A stretch of DNA of 15,648 nt from Thermoproteota archaeon (lineage in GTDB: Archaea; Korarchaeota; Korarchaeia; Korarchaeales; Korarchaeaceae). The position numbers and the translations under genes were made by a program. The notes beneath the pieces are model-generated. The model was not told the origin of the DNA. It searched no databases and saw only the letters and a program-made list of their open reading frames with translations. The stretch is from the NCBI GenBank assembly GCA_015521385.1, contig WAOH01000002.1, forward strand, positions 1 to 15,648. The letters run 5' to 3'. Positions 7,672 through 14,207 of the stretch are shown one piece after another. Position 1 is the first letter of the stretch; each line of letters starts with the position of its first letter.

Positions 7672-7714
7672 GTTTTCGGTGAAACCGATGTCAATTGGCA
7701 AAATGCTCAACTGA

Positions 7715-8800
7715 TCACAGGTAGCCCAGCCATCCCCCCGATTCGGTGCAGGGGCCCACTATAGGTATGGGTTCGCCGCATTCGGGGCATCTTAAGTCCT
7801 CAGAAAGATTGCACTTTTCTATAGTAAATCCGTATCTTCTTATCAGGAGGGTGCCGCACCTTGGACAATAGGTGTTCTCGTCAGGATCGCCCGGGACATT
7901 CCCTGAGTAAACGAATTTAACACCCTCCTCCCTAGCTATCCTGATAGCCCTCTTTATCGTCTCGACGGGGGTCGGCGGAAGGTGCTTCATCCTGAAATGA
8001 GGGTAGAAACGCGAGAAGTGAACTGGAGTGTCGTCCCCGACCTCCTGAACTATCCATCTAGCGAACGCCCTGATCTCATCTTCCCCATCATTGAGGGTGG
8101 GTATTATGAGGTAGGTCACTTCCACGTGCTTTCCGGCCCTCTTGAGGGCAAGCACCGTATCGAGAACCGGTTGGAGGAACGGGGTCTTGGTCACCTTCCT
8201 GTAGAAATCGTCAGTGAAAGCCTTGACGTCCACGTTGGCCGCATCTATCAGGGGGATCAGTCTCTCCCTGGCCTCCTCACTCCAGTAACCGTTGGTCACA
8301 CTGAGCGTCGCCAAGCCGAAGTCCTTGGCGAGCTTGGCCGCGTCGACGACCCACTCCATGCTGACTATGGTGGGCTCGTTGTACGTGAAGGCTATGCTGG
8401 AGGCCCCCAGCTCCACCGCCTCCCTCACCGCCTCCTCGGGGGGCAGGTCCCTGAGGTAGCGGAATCCCTCGGGATCTGACTGGCTTATCACCCAGTTCTG
8501 ACAGTGCTCGCAGAAGAGGTTGCAGCCCACGGTCCCTATGCTGTAGGCGTAGCTGCCCGGCATGAAGTGGAAGAAGGGCTTCTTCTCTATCGGATCCATG
8601 GCCACGCTGCTGACCCTGGAGTAATTAACTTCGCAGAGCGTACCGTCCACGTTCAGCTTGGTCTTGCACAGGCCGTACATCCCCGGGGGGATTATGCACT
8701 TCCTCGGGCAGGCCAGGCACCGCACTCTCCCGTCTCCCAACGGCTGCTGGAGCTCGGCCACGACGTGGTAGGGGTTGCCATCGGGGCACTTCCTAGCCAT
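7715..8800 (-). CDS. amrS: AmmeMemoRadiSam system radical SAM enzyme (AmrS-like)
   Basis: This is a cytoplasmic radical SAM protein of the AmrS family, the enzyme that often accompanies AMMECR1 (AmrA) and Memo (AmrB) proteins; its reaction is not something I can state from sequence. It has 361 residues. An N-terminal Cys cluster (Cys28, 31, 35, 45 in CLACPRKC to YGLCK) precedes the radical SAM motif CNLFCEHCQNW (Cys93, 97, 100). FTYNEPTI at 138-145 and DVKAF at 191-195 are typical of this family. The C-terminus carries a zinc-ribbon-like set of Cys (CPRC at 312-315, CPEC at 338-341), which is a variable accessory in the family. ATG 8800 sits 27 nt after a TATA box and has no ribosome binding site, so the transcript is probably leaderless. 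No amrA or amrB gene is in the window. A glycyl-radical activase is a distant alternative. Confidence 0.87.
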   Translation of the reverse strand: MARKCPDGNPYHVVAELQQPLGDGRVRCLACPRKCIIPPGMYGLCKTKLNVDGTLCEVNYSRVSSVAMDPIEKKPFFHFMPGSYAYSIGTVGCNLFCEHCQNWVISQSDPEGFRYLRDLPPEEAVREAVELGASSIAFTYNEPTIVSMEWVVDAAKLAKDFGLATLSVTNGYWSEEARERLIPLIDAANVDVKAFTDDFYRKVTKTPFLQPVLDTVLALKRAGKHVEVTYLIIPTLNDGEDEIRAFARWIVQEVGDDTPVHFSRFYPHFRMKHLPPTPVETIKRAIRIAREEGVKFVYSGNVPGDPDENTYCPRCGTLLIRRYGFTIEKCNLSEDLRCPECGEPIPIVGPCTESGGWLGYL

Positions 8801-8820
8801 CGGGAATTCGGGGCGCTCGC

Positions 8821-8831
8821 AGGATTAAAGG
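8821..8831 (-). promoter_or_regulatory. TATA box of amrS
   Basis: The minus strand reads CCTTTAATCCT in an otherwise G/C-rich stretch. Its centre is about 27 nt ahead of ATG 8800, the distance expected for a leaderless archaeal transcript. It is part of a divergent promoter region shared with the epimerase gene. Confidence 0.55.
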
Positions 8832-8861
8832 TTCCCCAACCGGATAGCGCGAAGTGGGGGT

Positions 8862-8870
8862 AACTTTATC
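8862..8870 (+). promoter_or_regulatory. TATA box of the dipeptide epimerase gene
   Basis: The plus strand reads AACTTTATC, the A/T-rich element ahead of ATG 8901. A start of transcription near 8893 would leave a leader of only about 8 nt. It is separate from the amrS TATA box, so the two divergent genes have distinct core promoters about 40 bp apart. Confidence 0.5.
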
Positions 8871-8900
8871 CCTAATGAGGGGGCCCTCCTCGGGGATCTC

Positions 8901-10022
8901 ATGCCCATCAAGAGGATTGAGGTCTATACGGTAGATCTACCCTACTTGCAGCCGTTCACCATATCGTTGGGCACATCCACGAGCAGCACCGACGTCGTAG
9001 TGAAGGTGTTCGACGACGAGGGCAGGGTAGGTTGGGGGGAGGCGTCGCCGGCTAGGAGGATAATCGGCGAGAGCGAGCACACCATAGTGGCCGCCATGCA
9101 CACTCTGGCCCCCGCGATAATAGGGGAGGACCCGATGGACGTCGAGAGGATAGAGGAGAAGATGGACAGGGCCATACTGGGCAACAACTCCGCGAAGTTC
9201 GCCTTGGAGACTGCTGTCTTCGATCTCAAGGGGAAGATCCTCGGGGTTAAGGTGAGGGACCTGCTGGGCGGGTACCGCGACAGGGTCGAGACCGACTTCA
9301 CCATAGGGATAAAGAGCCCAGAGGAGATGGCTGAGGAGGCCCTGAGGATCGTCGAGAGGGGGTTCAGGATCATCAAGCTCAAGGTGGGAACGGGAGTGGA
9401 GGAGGATGTGGCCAGGGTCAGGGCGGTGAGGGACGCCGTGGGGAAGGACATAAGGCTGAGGATCGACGCCAACCAGGGATGGACCGTCAAGGAGGCCATG
9501 AGAGCCCTCACCGAGATGGATCGGTACGACTTGGAGCTGGCGGAGCAGCCGGTCAGGTGGAACGATCTGGAGGGCATGGCCATGCTCACCAGCATGAGCC
9601 CCATCCCGATAATGGCGGACGAGTCCGTGCACACCCCCGAGGATGCCCTCAGGGTGGTGGAGATGGGGGCCGCGGACTACATCAACATAAAGCTTACGAA
9701 GGCAGGAGGCCTGCTCAAGGCCAGGAGGATAGCGGCGATAAGCGAGACCGCTGGAATTCCCAACATGATAGGCTGCATGATGGAGGGAGGGGTGAGCATA
9801 ACCGCCGGGGTTCACTTCGCTGCCGCCACCAGGAACCTCGTGACGACCGATCTGGACTCGGACATATCGCTCAAGGAGGACTTCGTAGAGGGCGGGGCCG
9901 GATACGAGAACGGGTACAGGATAGTGCCCGACGGACCCGGGCTGGGTAATCTGAAGGTGAAGGAGGACAAGCTCAAGCTGAAGGTCGTCTTCGAGGAGGG
10001 AGGTAAGGTTCAGGCCCTCTGA
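8901..10022 (+). CDS. Enolase-superfamily dipeptide epimerase (L-Ala-D/L-Glu epimerase-like)
   Basis: This is a cytoplasmic Mg2+-dependent enzyme of the muconate lactonizing subgroup that inverts one alpha-carbon of a dipeptide by proton transfer. It has 373 residues, close to the ~366 of the Bacillus enzyme. The capping domain is followed by a barrel with all expected residues: Lys159-Leu-Lys161 (KxK, Lys161 as base), metal ligands Asp189 (DAN), Glu215 (AEQP) and Asp240 (ADES), the second base Lys264 (INIKLTKAGG), and the DLD pair Asp317/Asp319 that holds the dipeptide amino group. The last feature argues for a dipeptide epimerase rather than another family member. An archaeon of this kind has no murein, so the substrate is probably not a cell-wall dipeptide; uptake by the nearby peptide transporter would be a plausible source. 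It overlaps the convergent surface-protein gene by 13 bp. Confidence 0.88.
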   Translation: MPIKRIEVYTVDLPYLQPFTISLGTSTSSTDVVVKVFDDEGRVGWGEASPARRIIGESEHTIVAAMHTLAPAIIGEDPMDVERIEEKMDRAILGNNSAKFALETAVFDLKGKILGVKVRDLLGGYRDRVETDFTIGIKSPEEMAEEALRIVERGFRIIKLKVGTGVEEDVARVRAVRDAVGKDIRLRIDANQGWTVKEAMRALTEMDRYDLELAEQPVRWNDLEGMAMLTSMSPIPIMADESVHTPEDALRVVEMGAADYINIKLTKAGGLLKARRIAAISETAGIPNMIGCMMEGGVSITAGVHFAAATRNLVTTDLDSDISLKEDFVEGGAGYENGYRIVPDGPGLGNLKVKEDKLKLKVVFEEGGKVQAL

Positions 10023-10576
10023 GCCTTCTGTATCGCCTCGTAAATGGCCCTCTTGACCGCCTGGACGGCTTCCCTCCCGACCTCCCCTCCCTTTCCCGCC
10101 ATGATCTCGAAGTACCAGGAGTGGCCGTACCACAGCACGAGCGTCTGGTTGGCTCCCTGGTACTGCAGGAAGCCCCCCTCGTTGGTTACCAAGTACCTGA
10201 CGTTCTCCTCCGGTAGGTTTTCCTTCAGGGCGTTCAGGGCCCTGCCACCGAACTGAACTGAGTACTGCGGGTCTGGAAGCTTGGCCAGCACGAACGCCAC
10301 GAACGTGTCGTTCTTGTAGGCGCCGACGTAGTAGAATGCGGTGCTTCCCAGCGGGAAGTCCAGTCCAGTTCCCAAGCTCGCTACCGGCTGGCCCCCGAAG
10401 AAGACGAAGTCGGAGATGTTCATGTTGGAGGTTATGTTCTCCAGCGGCATGTCGGCGGGGGGGAGGGGCCACTCCTCGCTCCCCAATGGAGAGGGCGGAG
10501 AGCTCATGCTGATGACTCCGATGAGCATGATGGCGGCCATGACGGCTGGCGCTATGACCTTGATGTTGAGCCTCAA
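10010..10576 (-). CDS. Small secreted or membrane-anchored surface protein of unknown function
   Basis: This is a 188-residue protein that I do not recognise. Residues ~6-24 (KVIAPAVMAAIMLIGVIS) form a signal peptide or N-terminal anchor, followed by a Ser/Pro/Glu-rich linker. The rest is outside and carries four N-glycosylation sequons (NIT, NIS, NDT, NQT). There is no second membrane helix and no Cys, so it is either released or held by its uncleaved signal. The C-terminal ~30 residues look like an amphipathic helix rich in Ala and Lys/Arg. The start is TTG 10576; GGTGG lies just ahead and a TATA-like element is centred ~33 nt upstream, in the divergent region shared with the decarboxylase gene. 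Its 3' end overlaps the epimerase gene by 13 bp on the opposite strand. No function can be inferred. Confidence 0.72.
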   Translation of the reverse strand: MRLNIKVIAPAVMAAIMLIGVISMSSPPSPLGSEEWPLPPADMPLENITSNMNISDFVFFGGQPVASLGTGLDFPLGSTAFYYVGAYKNDTFVAFVLAKLPDPQYSVQFGGRALNALKENLPEENVRYLVTNEGGFLQYQGANQTLVLWYGHSWYFEIMAGKGGEVGREAVQAVKRAIYEAIQKAQRA

Positions 10577-10603
10577 CGGACCACCGTGAGGAAGCTCCCC
10601 TCC

Positions 10604-10613
10604 AACATATAAG
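10604..10613. promoter_or_regulatory. Nearly symmetric divergent TATA element (surface protein / lysA)
   Basis: The sequence AACATATAAG reads as a TATA box on the plus strand (ATATAAG) and as CTTATATG on the minus strand. It is the only strong A/T-rich element between TTG 10576 and the lysA coding region apart from 10656-10663. It sits ~33 nt ahead of the minus-strand start and would place plus-strand initiation near 10635, upstream of the preferred lysA start. It may serve both genes. Confidence 0.45.
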
Positions 10614-10626
10614 GGTGAAGTGTCAT

Positions 10627-10641
10627 GCGGTGGATCACCGC
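10627..10641. repeat. 15-bp inverted repeat at the predicted lysA transcription start
   Basis: GCGGTG and CACCGC are perfect 6-bp inverted arms around GAT. The centre (10634) is 25 bp from the centre of the TATA element, on the expected transcription start. It could be a repressor operator, a small 5' hairpin, or chance. Confidence 0.45.
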
Positions 10642-10701
10642 CCGCTGAAGGGCAGGATAATTAACGGATGCGGGTACATTTCGGTGTCCGAGGGTGAGGA
10701 C

Positions 10702-11856
10702 TTGAGAATAGCCGGAGTCGATGTCCGCCAGATAGTGGAGGAGTTCGGGACCCCCACCTATCTGATAGACATGGATAGGGTCAGGGAGAACTTCACGAGA
10801 CTGGACAGCGCCCTTAGATGCCCTCACACGATCGCGTACGCCTACAAGGCCAATCACGAGCCGGAGCTCGTCAGGATGCTCTCCTCACTGGGCTCGGGTG
10901 CCACCGTCCCATCCGGTTACGGGGTGATGCTGGCCAGGTGGGCGGGAGTCCCGCCGGAGAAGGTGGTGCTGGTGGGACCTAGCCCGTCGAGGCGGGACCT
11001 CGTGGAGGCAGCTAGCTACGGTGCTACCGTATCGCTCGAGAGCGAGTCAGAGGCCAACGCCCTGAGGGAGGTAGGGGGCGCGAGCGTCATGGTGAGGGTG
11101 AACCCCGGACTGGGAGCCGGGGCACATCCGAGCCTCGTGACTGCGGGACCAGGTACTAAGTTCGGTCTCCCTCCCGAGAGGGCCCTCTCGCTCCTCAGAT
11201 CACTCAAGGATTCGATGAATGCTAGGGGCTTCCACACGCACGTGGGGAGCCAGATAATGAGCGTCGAGCCCTTCGTCAGCGCTCTGGAGGTGCTCGGATC
11301 GCTGGTCGAGCGGTTCGGTGGGGTCGAGGTGCTCGACCTAGGAGGGGGTCTCGGCATACCCTACGAGGGGTCGGGGGAGTTCCCGCTGAGAGACTACGCG
11401 GAAGTGGTTTGCGAGGCGTCTGAGGAGCTGGGGGTTCACATATTCGTCGAATCAGGCAGGTACATAGTTGGAGACGCGGGCTACCTGATCGCCAAGGTGA
11501 ATTACGTTAAGGAGGTGGGTGGGAGGAAGTGGGTCCTGCTGGATGCTGGAATGAACGACCTCCTCAGGCCGGCGCTCTACGGAGCCAAGCACAGGATACT
11601 GGTGGATTCGGAGGGCCCCGAGGAGAGGGTACTGATCGCTGGACCCGTGTGTGAGTCCGCAGACTTCTTCGGTGAGTACGATCTGCCCAGACTCAGGGAG
11701 GGGGATCTAGTGGCGATAGCCGATGTCGGGGCTTACGGATTCTCCATGGCCAGCAGATACAACCTCAGACCCCTACCAGCGGTCGTTGCGGTGGAGGGTG
11801 GCAGGTACAGGTTACTGAGGGAGAGGGAAAACTTTGGCAGGGCCATATTCGGCTAG
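10702..11856 (+). CDS. lysA: Diaminopimelate decarboxylase-like PLP enzyme (LysA)
   Basis: This is a cytoplasmic fold-type III PLP enzyme that would convert meso-diaminopimelate to lysine and CO2. From TTG 10702 it has 384 residues. The PLP lysine is Lys49 in YAYKAN; HTHVGS supplies a His stacking on PLP (His180), GGGLG (214-218) binds the phosphate, and GPVCESAD provides the catalytic Cys317 from the partner subunit. VGAYGFSMASRYN near the end is typical of diaminopimelate decarboxylases. The usual EPGR motif reads ESGR here. TTG 10702 is preferred because GGTGA lies 4 nt ahead and the product then starts LRIAGVDVRQ, as homologues do; GTG 10684 (near a second A/T element at 10656-10663) and GTG 10615 are in frame but less likely. 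No other lysine pathway genes are nearby. A related amino acid decarboxylase is a minor alternative. Confidence 0.88.
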   Translation: MRIAGVDVRQIVEEFGTPTYLIDMDRVRENFTRLDSALRCPHTIAYAYKANHEPELVRMLSSLGSGATVPSGYGVMLARWAGVPPEKVVLVGPSPSRRDLVEAASYGATVSLESESEANALREVGGASVMVRVNPGLGAGAHPSLVTAGPGTKFGLPPERALSLLRSLKDSMNARGFHTHVGSQIMSVEPFVSALEVLGSLVERFGGVEVLDLGGGLGIPYEGSGEFPLRDYAEVVCEASEELGVHIFVESGRYIVGDAGYLIAKVNYVKEVGGRKWVLLDAGMNDLLRPALYGAKHRILVDSEGPEERVLIAGPVCESADFFGEYDLPRLREGDLVAIADVGAYGFSMASRYNLRPLPAVVAVEGGRYRLLRERENFGRAIFG

Positions 11857-12191
11857 CCCTTCCTCAAGGCCATGGCTAGGAAGGCCAGCCCCATCAGTAC
11901 GAGGAAGACCCCTCCAAGCTTGTCCCACGGTATCTCGAAGCCCAGCAGCAGCGATGCTCCGCCCAAGATGAAGCCCAAACCCACTAGAGCGAGAATCACC
12001 GAACTCCAGGGCTCCTTTCTCAGCTCTATCTCCTTCTCCCTAGGTTTGAGGTAGGCCATGGCCAGGAAACCTATGCCCATTCCCACGAAGAGCCCTGCCG
12101 CGGTGTTTCCTAGCAGGTATCCAATTCCCATCCCTATGAACATGAAGGCCACGAACACGAGCCCAGATGATCCCTCCTCGCTCACCTCCAA
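11853..12191 (-). CDS. Small four-helix membrane protein of unknown function
   Basis: This is a 112-residue integral membrane protein with two hairpins: helices at about 11-28, 31-48, 63-83 and 91-108. A charged loop (KPREKEIELRKEPW) joins the hairpins, and several Gly-rich helix faces (FIGMGIGYLLG and LFVGMGIGFLA; LVGLGFILGG and LVLMGLAFLAM) suggest an internal duplication and tight packing. By the positive-inside rule the loop and the RKG end are cytoplasmic. I know no function for it. The start is TTG 12191, about 29 nt after a TATA-like stretch; GTG 12185 is a close alternative. Its stop codon shares the palindrome CTAG (11853-11856) with the stop of lysA on the other strand, and its promoter region is shared with the PhoU-like gene. 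Confidence 0.72.
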   Translation of the reverse strand: MEVSEEGSSGLVFVAFMFIGMGIGYLLGNTAAGLFVGMGIGFLAMAYLKPREKEIELRKEPWSSVILALVGLGFILGGASLLLGFEIPWDKLGGVFLVLMGLAFLAMALRKG

Positions 12192-12214
12192 TCCCTTACT
12201 TTGAGCAGCGGTAA

Positions 12215-12226
12215 CATAATAAAATC
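12215..12226. promoter_or_regulatory. Divergent TATA region (four-helix membrane protein / PhoU-like gene)
   Basis: CATAATAAAATC is the only A/T-rich block in the 67-bp divergent gap. On the minus strand it lies ~29 nt ahead of TTG 12191, and on the plus strand ~38 nt ahead of ATG 12259. The remainder of the gap holds the inverted repeat at 12228-12240 and no other signal I can see. Confidence 0.5.
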
Positions 12227-12227
12227 G

Positions 12228-12240
12228 GAAGGGTACCTTC
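12228..12240. repeat. 13-bp inverted repeat upstream of the PhoU-like gene
   Basis: GAAGG and CCTTC are perfect 5-bp arms around GTA. It lies between the TATA region and ATG 12259, just upstream of the expected plus-strand transcription start near 12247. Its geometry (short arms, 3-nt centre) resembles the repeat at 10627-10641, but the sequences differ. Confidence 0.4.
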
Positions 12241-12258
12241 GTCCAAGGGATCTAGTGA

Positions 12259-12885
12259 ATGGCGTTATTGGATGCCGAGATAAAATCCGTCTTCTCTGAG
12301 GTCGTCAAATCCAGTGAGCTATCCCTCTCCCTGACCAAGAAGTGCGTCGAGGCCTTCCTCGGTAGGGCCGATCCTAACTCGGTTCTGGAGGAGGTCGATA
12401 AGGGTGCCCAGATCCTGTCATTCACCCACGGTCAGCTGAGGATCAAGATAAGTGAGATACTGGCCAGGTTCCAGCCCATGGCGTCGGATCTGAGGACCCT
12501 CATCTCCCTCATGGAGATAAGCTACGGGCTGGTCAGGCTGGGGAGGTACGCAAGGAACATAGCCCAGACCCTAGTCCTGTTCAAAGACATGAGCCAGTGC
12601 GATATCCAGCTCGTGGTGGAGCCAGCGGAGATAACCGAGACCATGGTGAAAGATGCGCTGAAGGCTGTAGAGAGGAGAGACGTGGAACTCGCTAGGAGGG
12701 TCATGGAGATGGACGACAAGGTGGACGGGGCCTACGAGTCGTACCTGAGGGAGAGGGTCCTCACGGGCGTTGAGAAGGTCCCGGCCTGTGCAGTGGCGAT
12801 GACCCTGATCCTAAGGTATCTTGAGAGGATGGCCGATCACGCGGTCCAGATAGCCGAGGAGGCCATCTACATGGCCGGTGTTTGA
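12259..12885 (+). CDS. PhoU-domain protein
   Basis: This is a 208-residue all-helical cytoplasmic protein with the PhoU fold: two repeats of three helices. The first repeat ends with EISYGLVRLGRYARNIAQ and the second with LRYLERMADHAVQIAEE; each carries the family's charged motif, clear in the second (Glu-Arg-Met-Ala-Asp-His) and partly changed in the first (Arg-Leu-Gly-Arg-Tyr instead of an acidic E-x-x-x-D). PhoU proteins bind metal clusters and usually restrain the Pst phosphate transporter or regulate phosphate signalling. No pst genes are nearby, so the partner is unknown and it may not be a phosphate regulator. ATG 12259 is ~38 nt after the TATA region. The stop is followed after 41 nt by the aminotransferase gene, and an alternative aminotransferase start would even overlap this stop. 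Confidence 0.8.
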   Translation: MALLDAEIKSVFSEVVKSSELSLSLTKKCVEAFLGRADPNSVLEEVDKGAQILSFTHGQLRIKISEILARFQPMASDLRTLISLMEISYGLVRLGRYARNIAQTLVLFKDMSQCDIQLVVEPAEITETMVKDALKAVERRDVELARRVMEMDDKVDGAYESYLRERVLTGVEKVPACAVAMTLILRYLERMADHAVQIAEEAIYMAGV

Positions 12886-12897
12886 TGCTCCACTCAA

Positions 12898-12906
12898 GAT
12901 ATTTAG
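12898..12906 (+). promoter_or_regulatory. TATA box of the class III aminotransferase gene
   Basis: GATATTTAG lies just after the PhoU-like stop, centred 25 nt ahead of ATG 12927, the classical distance for a leaderless archaeal transcript. The stretch 12886-12926 also has A/T-ending codons unlike the coding sequence around it, so it is likely promoter rather than coding. Confidence 0.5.
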
Positions 12907-12926
12907 TTGTGCAGCCGAGTAATCTT

Positions 12927-14207
12927 ATGCTAGACGATTTCTACCCGGAGGTATTCAAGTGCCCTCCCTCCTTCCCCATAATCGTTGAGAGGGGATTCAA
13001 GGCAGAGGTATGGACGAGGGATGGAAGAAGGTTCTTGGATTTCAGCGGTGCGGCTACCTCCCTCGGTCAAGCCCATCCCAAGGTCGTCTCAAGGGTGAAG
13101 GAAGGGGTGGAGAAGCTAACTGGCTTCTCCGGTCTACTGGCCCCCAACGAGCCCTTCCTGATGCTCGCAAAGGAGCTCAGATCCCTAGTTCCCGTGAAAA
13201 ATGCCTCCATAGCGTACGCCACCACCGGGAGCGAGGCGAGCGATTTCGCCATCCAGCTGGCCAAGTTCGCCACCAAGAGGCAGGTCATCCTATCCTTCTA
13301 CGGTGCTTACCATGGGCTCACGGGCTATGCGCTGCAATCATCGCCCACGGAGGGGATGAGGCGCGTGTCGCCTAGGACCTCTGAAGCCGTGTACGCGCCC
13401 TATCCTAACTGCTTCAGGTGCCCTCTAAGGGCTGAGGGCTGCGAGGAGTGCTCTCAAGCCGTGCTGGAATTCATAGAGGAGGAAGTGATCGGGAGGGCCG
13501 TTGAGCCGGAGGACCTGGCTGGGATAATGGTCGAGCCGCTCCAGTCTCATGGGGGCATACTGTTCCCGCCTTCCAGTTTCTTCAGGGGCCTCAGAGAGGT
13601 AGCGGACAGGACGGGCGCTCTCCTCATGGTAGACGAGGTCTACACGGGTTTCGGCAGGACCGGGAAGTGGTTCGGGATAGAGCATCACGGCGTGGAGCCC
13701 GATGTGGTGGTCATGGGCAAGGGCATAGCGGGTGGTTTACCCCTCTCGGCGGTTGCCTTCAGGAGCGACCTCGTGGAGGAGTGGTACCTGTGCAGCGGCG
13801 GTAGCCTCGGCACATATGCCGGTCACTATCTGGGAGTCTTGGCTGCCCTAGCGACTATAGAGGCGATCAAGGAGGAGAACCTCGTGGAAAATGCTCTGAG
13901 AAGGGGGGAGGAGATGAAGAAAGGGCTAGAGGAGTTCGTTGACAGGTACGACTTCGTGGCCGACGCTAGGGGAGTAGGATGCGTGCAGGGAATCGAGATC
14001 GTGGAGGGAGGAAGGCCTTCCAAGGACCTCGCATCCAAGGTGAAGGGTGCCCTGTTCAGGAACGGACTGCTGGCCATCACCGTGGGGAGGCATCATAACG
14101 TGATCAAGCTGACCCCTCCAATAACAATAACTGCCGAGCAGATGGAGGAGGCCCTTTCCATGATCGACAGGTCTCTGAAGGAGGTCAGCCGAGAAGCTGG
14201 ACGATGA
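12927..14207 (+). CDS. Class III (PLP-dependent) aminotransferase
   Basis: This is a cytoplasmic fold-type I PLP enzyme of the class III (4-aminobutyrate/ornithine) aminotransferase family, which also includes some archaeal amino acid racemases. From ATG 12927 it has 426 residues. TGSEASDFAIQLAK and YGAYHGLTG form the cofactor cup, VDEVYTGFGRTGK holds the Asp (236) that pairs with the pyridine nitrogen, Gln206 follows in EPLQSHGG, and Lys265 in VMGKGIAGG is the Schiff-base lysine. A Cys quartet (CFRC, then CEEC 6 residues later, at 162-175) occurs in some archaeal members and may bind metal. I chose ATG 12927 because a TATA box lies 25 nt ahead and the family homology begins there; ATG 12885 and TTG 12882 are in frame but add residues in rare codons. 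The exact amino donor cannot be told. Confidence 0.87.
   Translation: MLDDFYPEVFKCPPSFPIIVERGFKAEVWTRDGRRFLDFSGAATSLGQAHPKVVSRVKEGVEKLTGFSGLLAPNEPFLMLAKELRSLVPVKNASIAYATTGSEASDFAIQLAKFATKRQVILSFYGAYHGLTGYALQSSPTEGMRRVSPRTSEAVYAPYPNCFRCPLRAEGCEECSQAVLEFIEEEVIGRAVEPEDLAGIMVEPLQSHGGILFPPSSFFRGLREVADRTGALLMVDEVYTGFGRTGKWFGIEHHGVEPDVVVMGKGIAGGLPLSAVAFRSDLVEEWYLCSGGSLGTYAGHYLGVLAALATIEAIKEENLVENALRRGEEMKKGLEEFVDRYDFVADARGVGCVQGIEIVEGGRPSKDLASKVKGALFRNGLLAITVGRHHNVIKLTPPITITAEQMEEALSMIDRSLKEVSREAGR

Noticed and set aside
8937..10472. 511-codon open frame antisense to the epimerase gene
   Set aside because: It runs through the epimerase gene and the small surface-protein gene, both of which have real family features or export signals; this frame shows none.
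10625..10648. Seven-codon upstream frame (MRWITAR) with GGTGA 6 nt ahead, before lysA
   Set aside because: It looked like a leader peptide, but the only TATA element would start transcription near 10635, inside it, and its product has no Lys codons to suggest lysine attenuation. It is probably chance.
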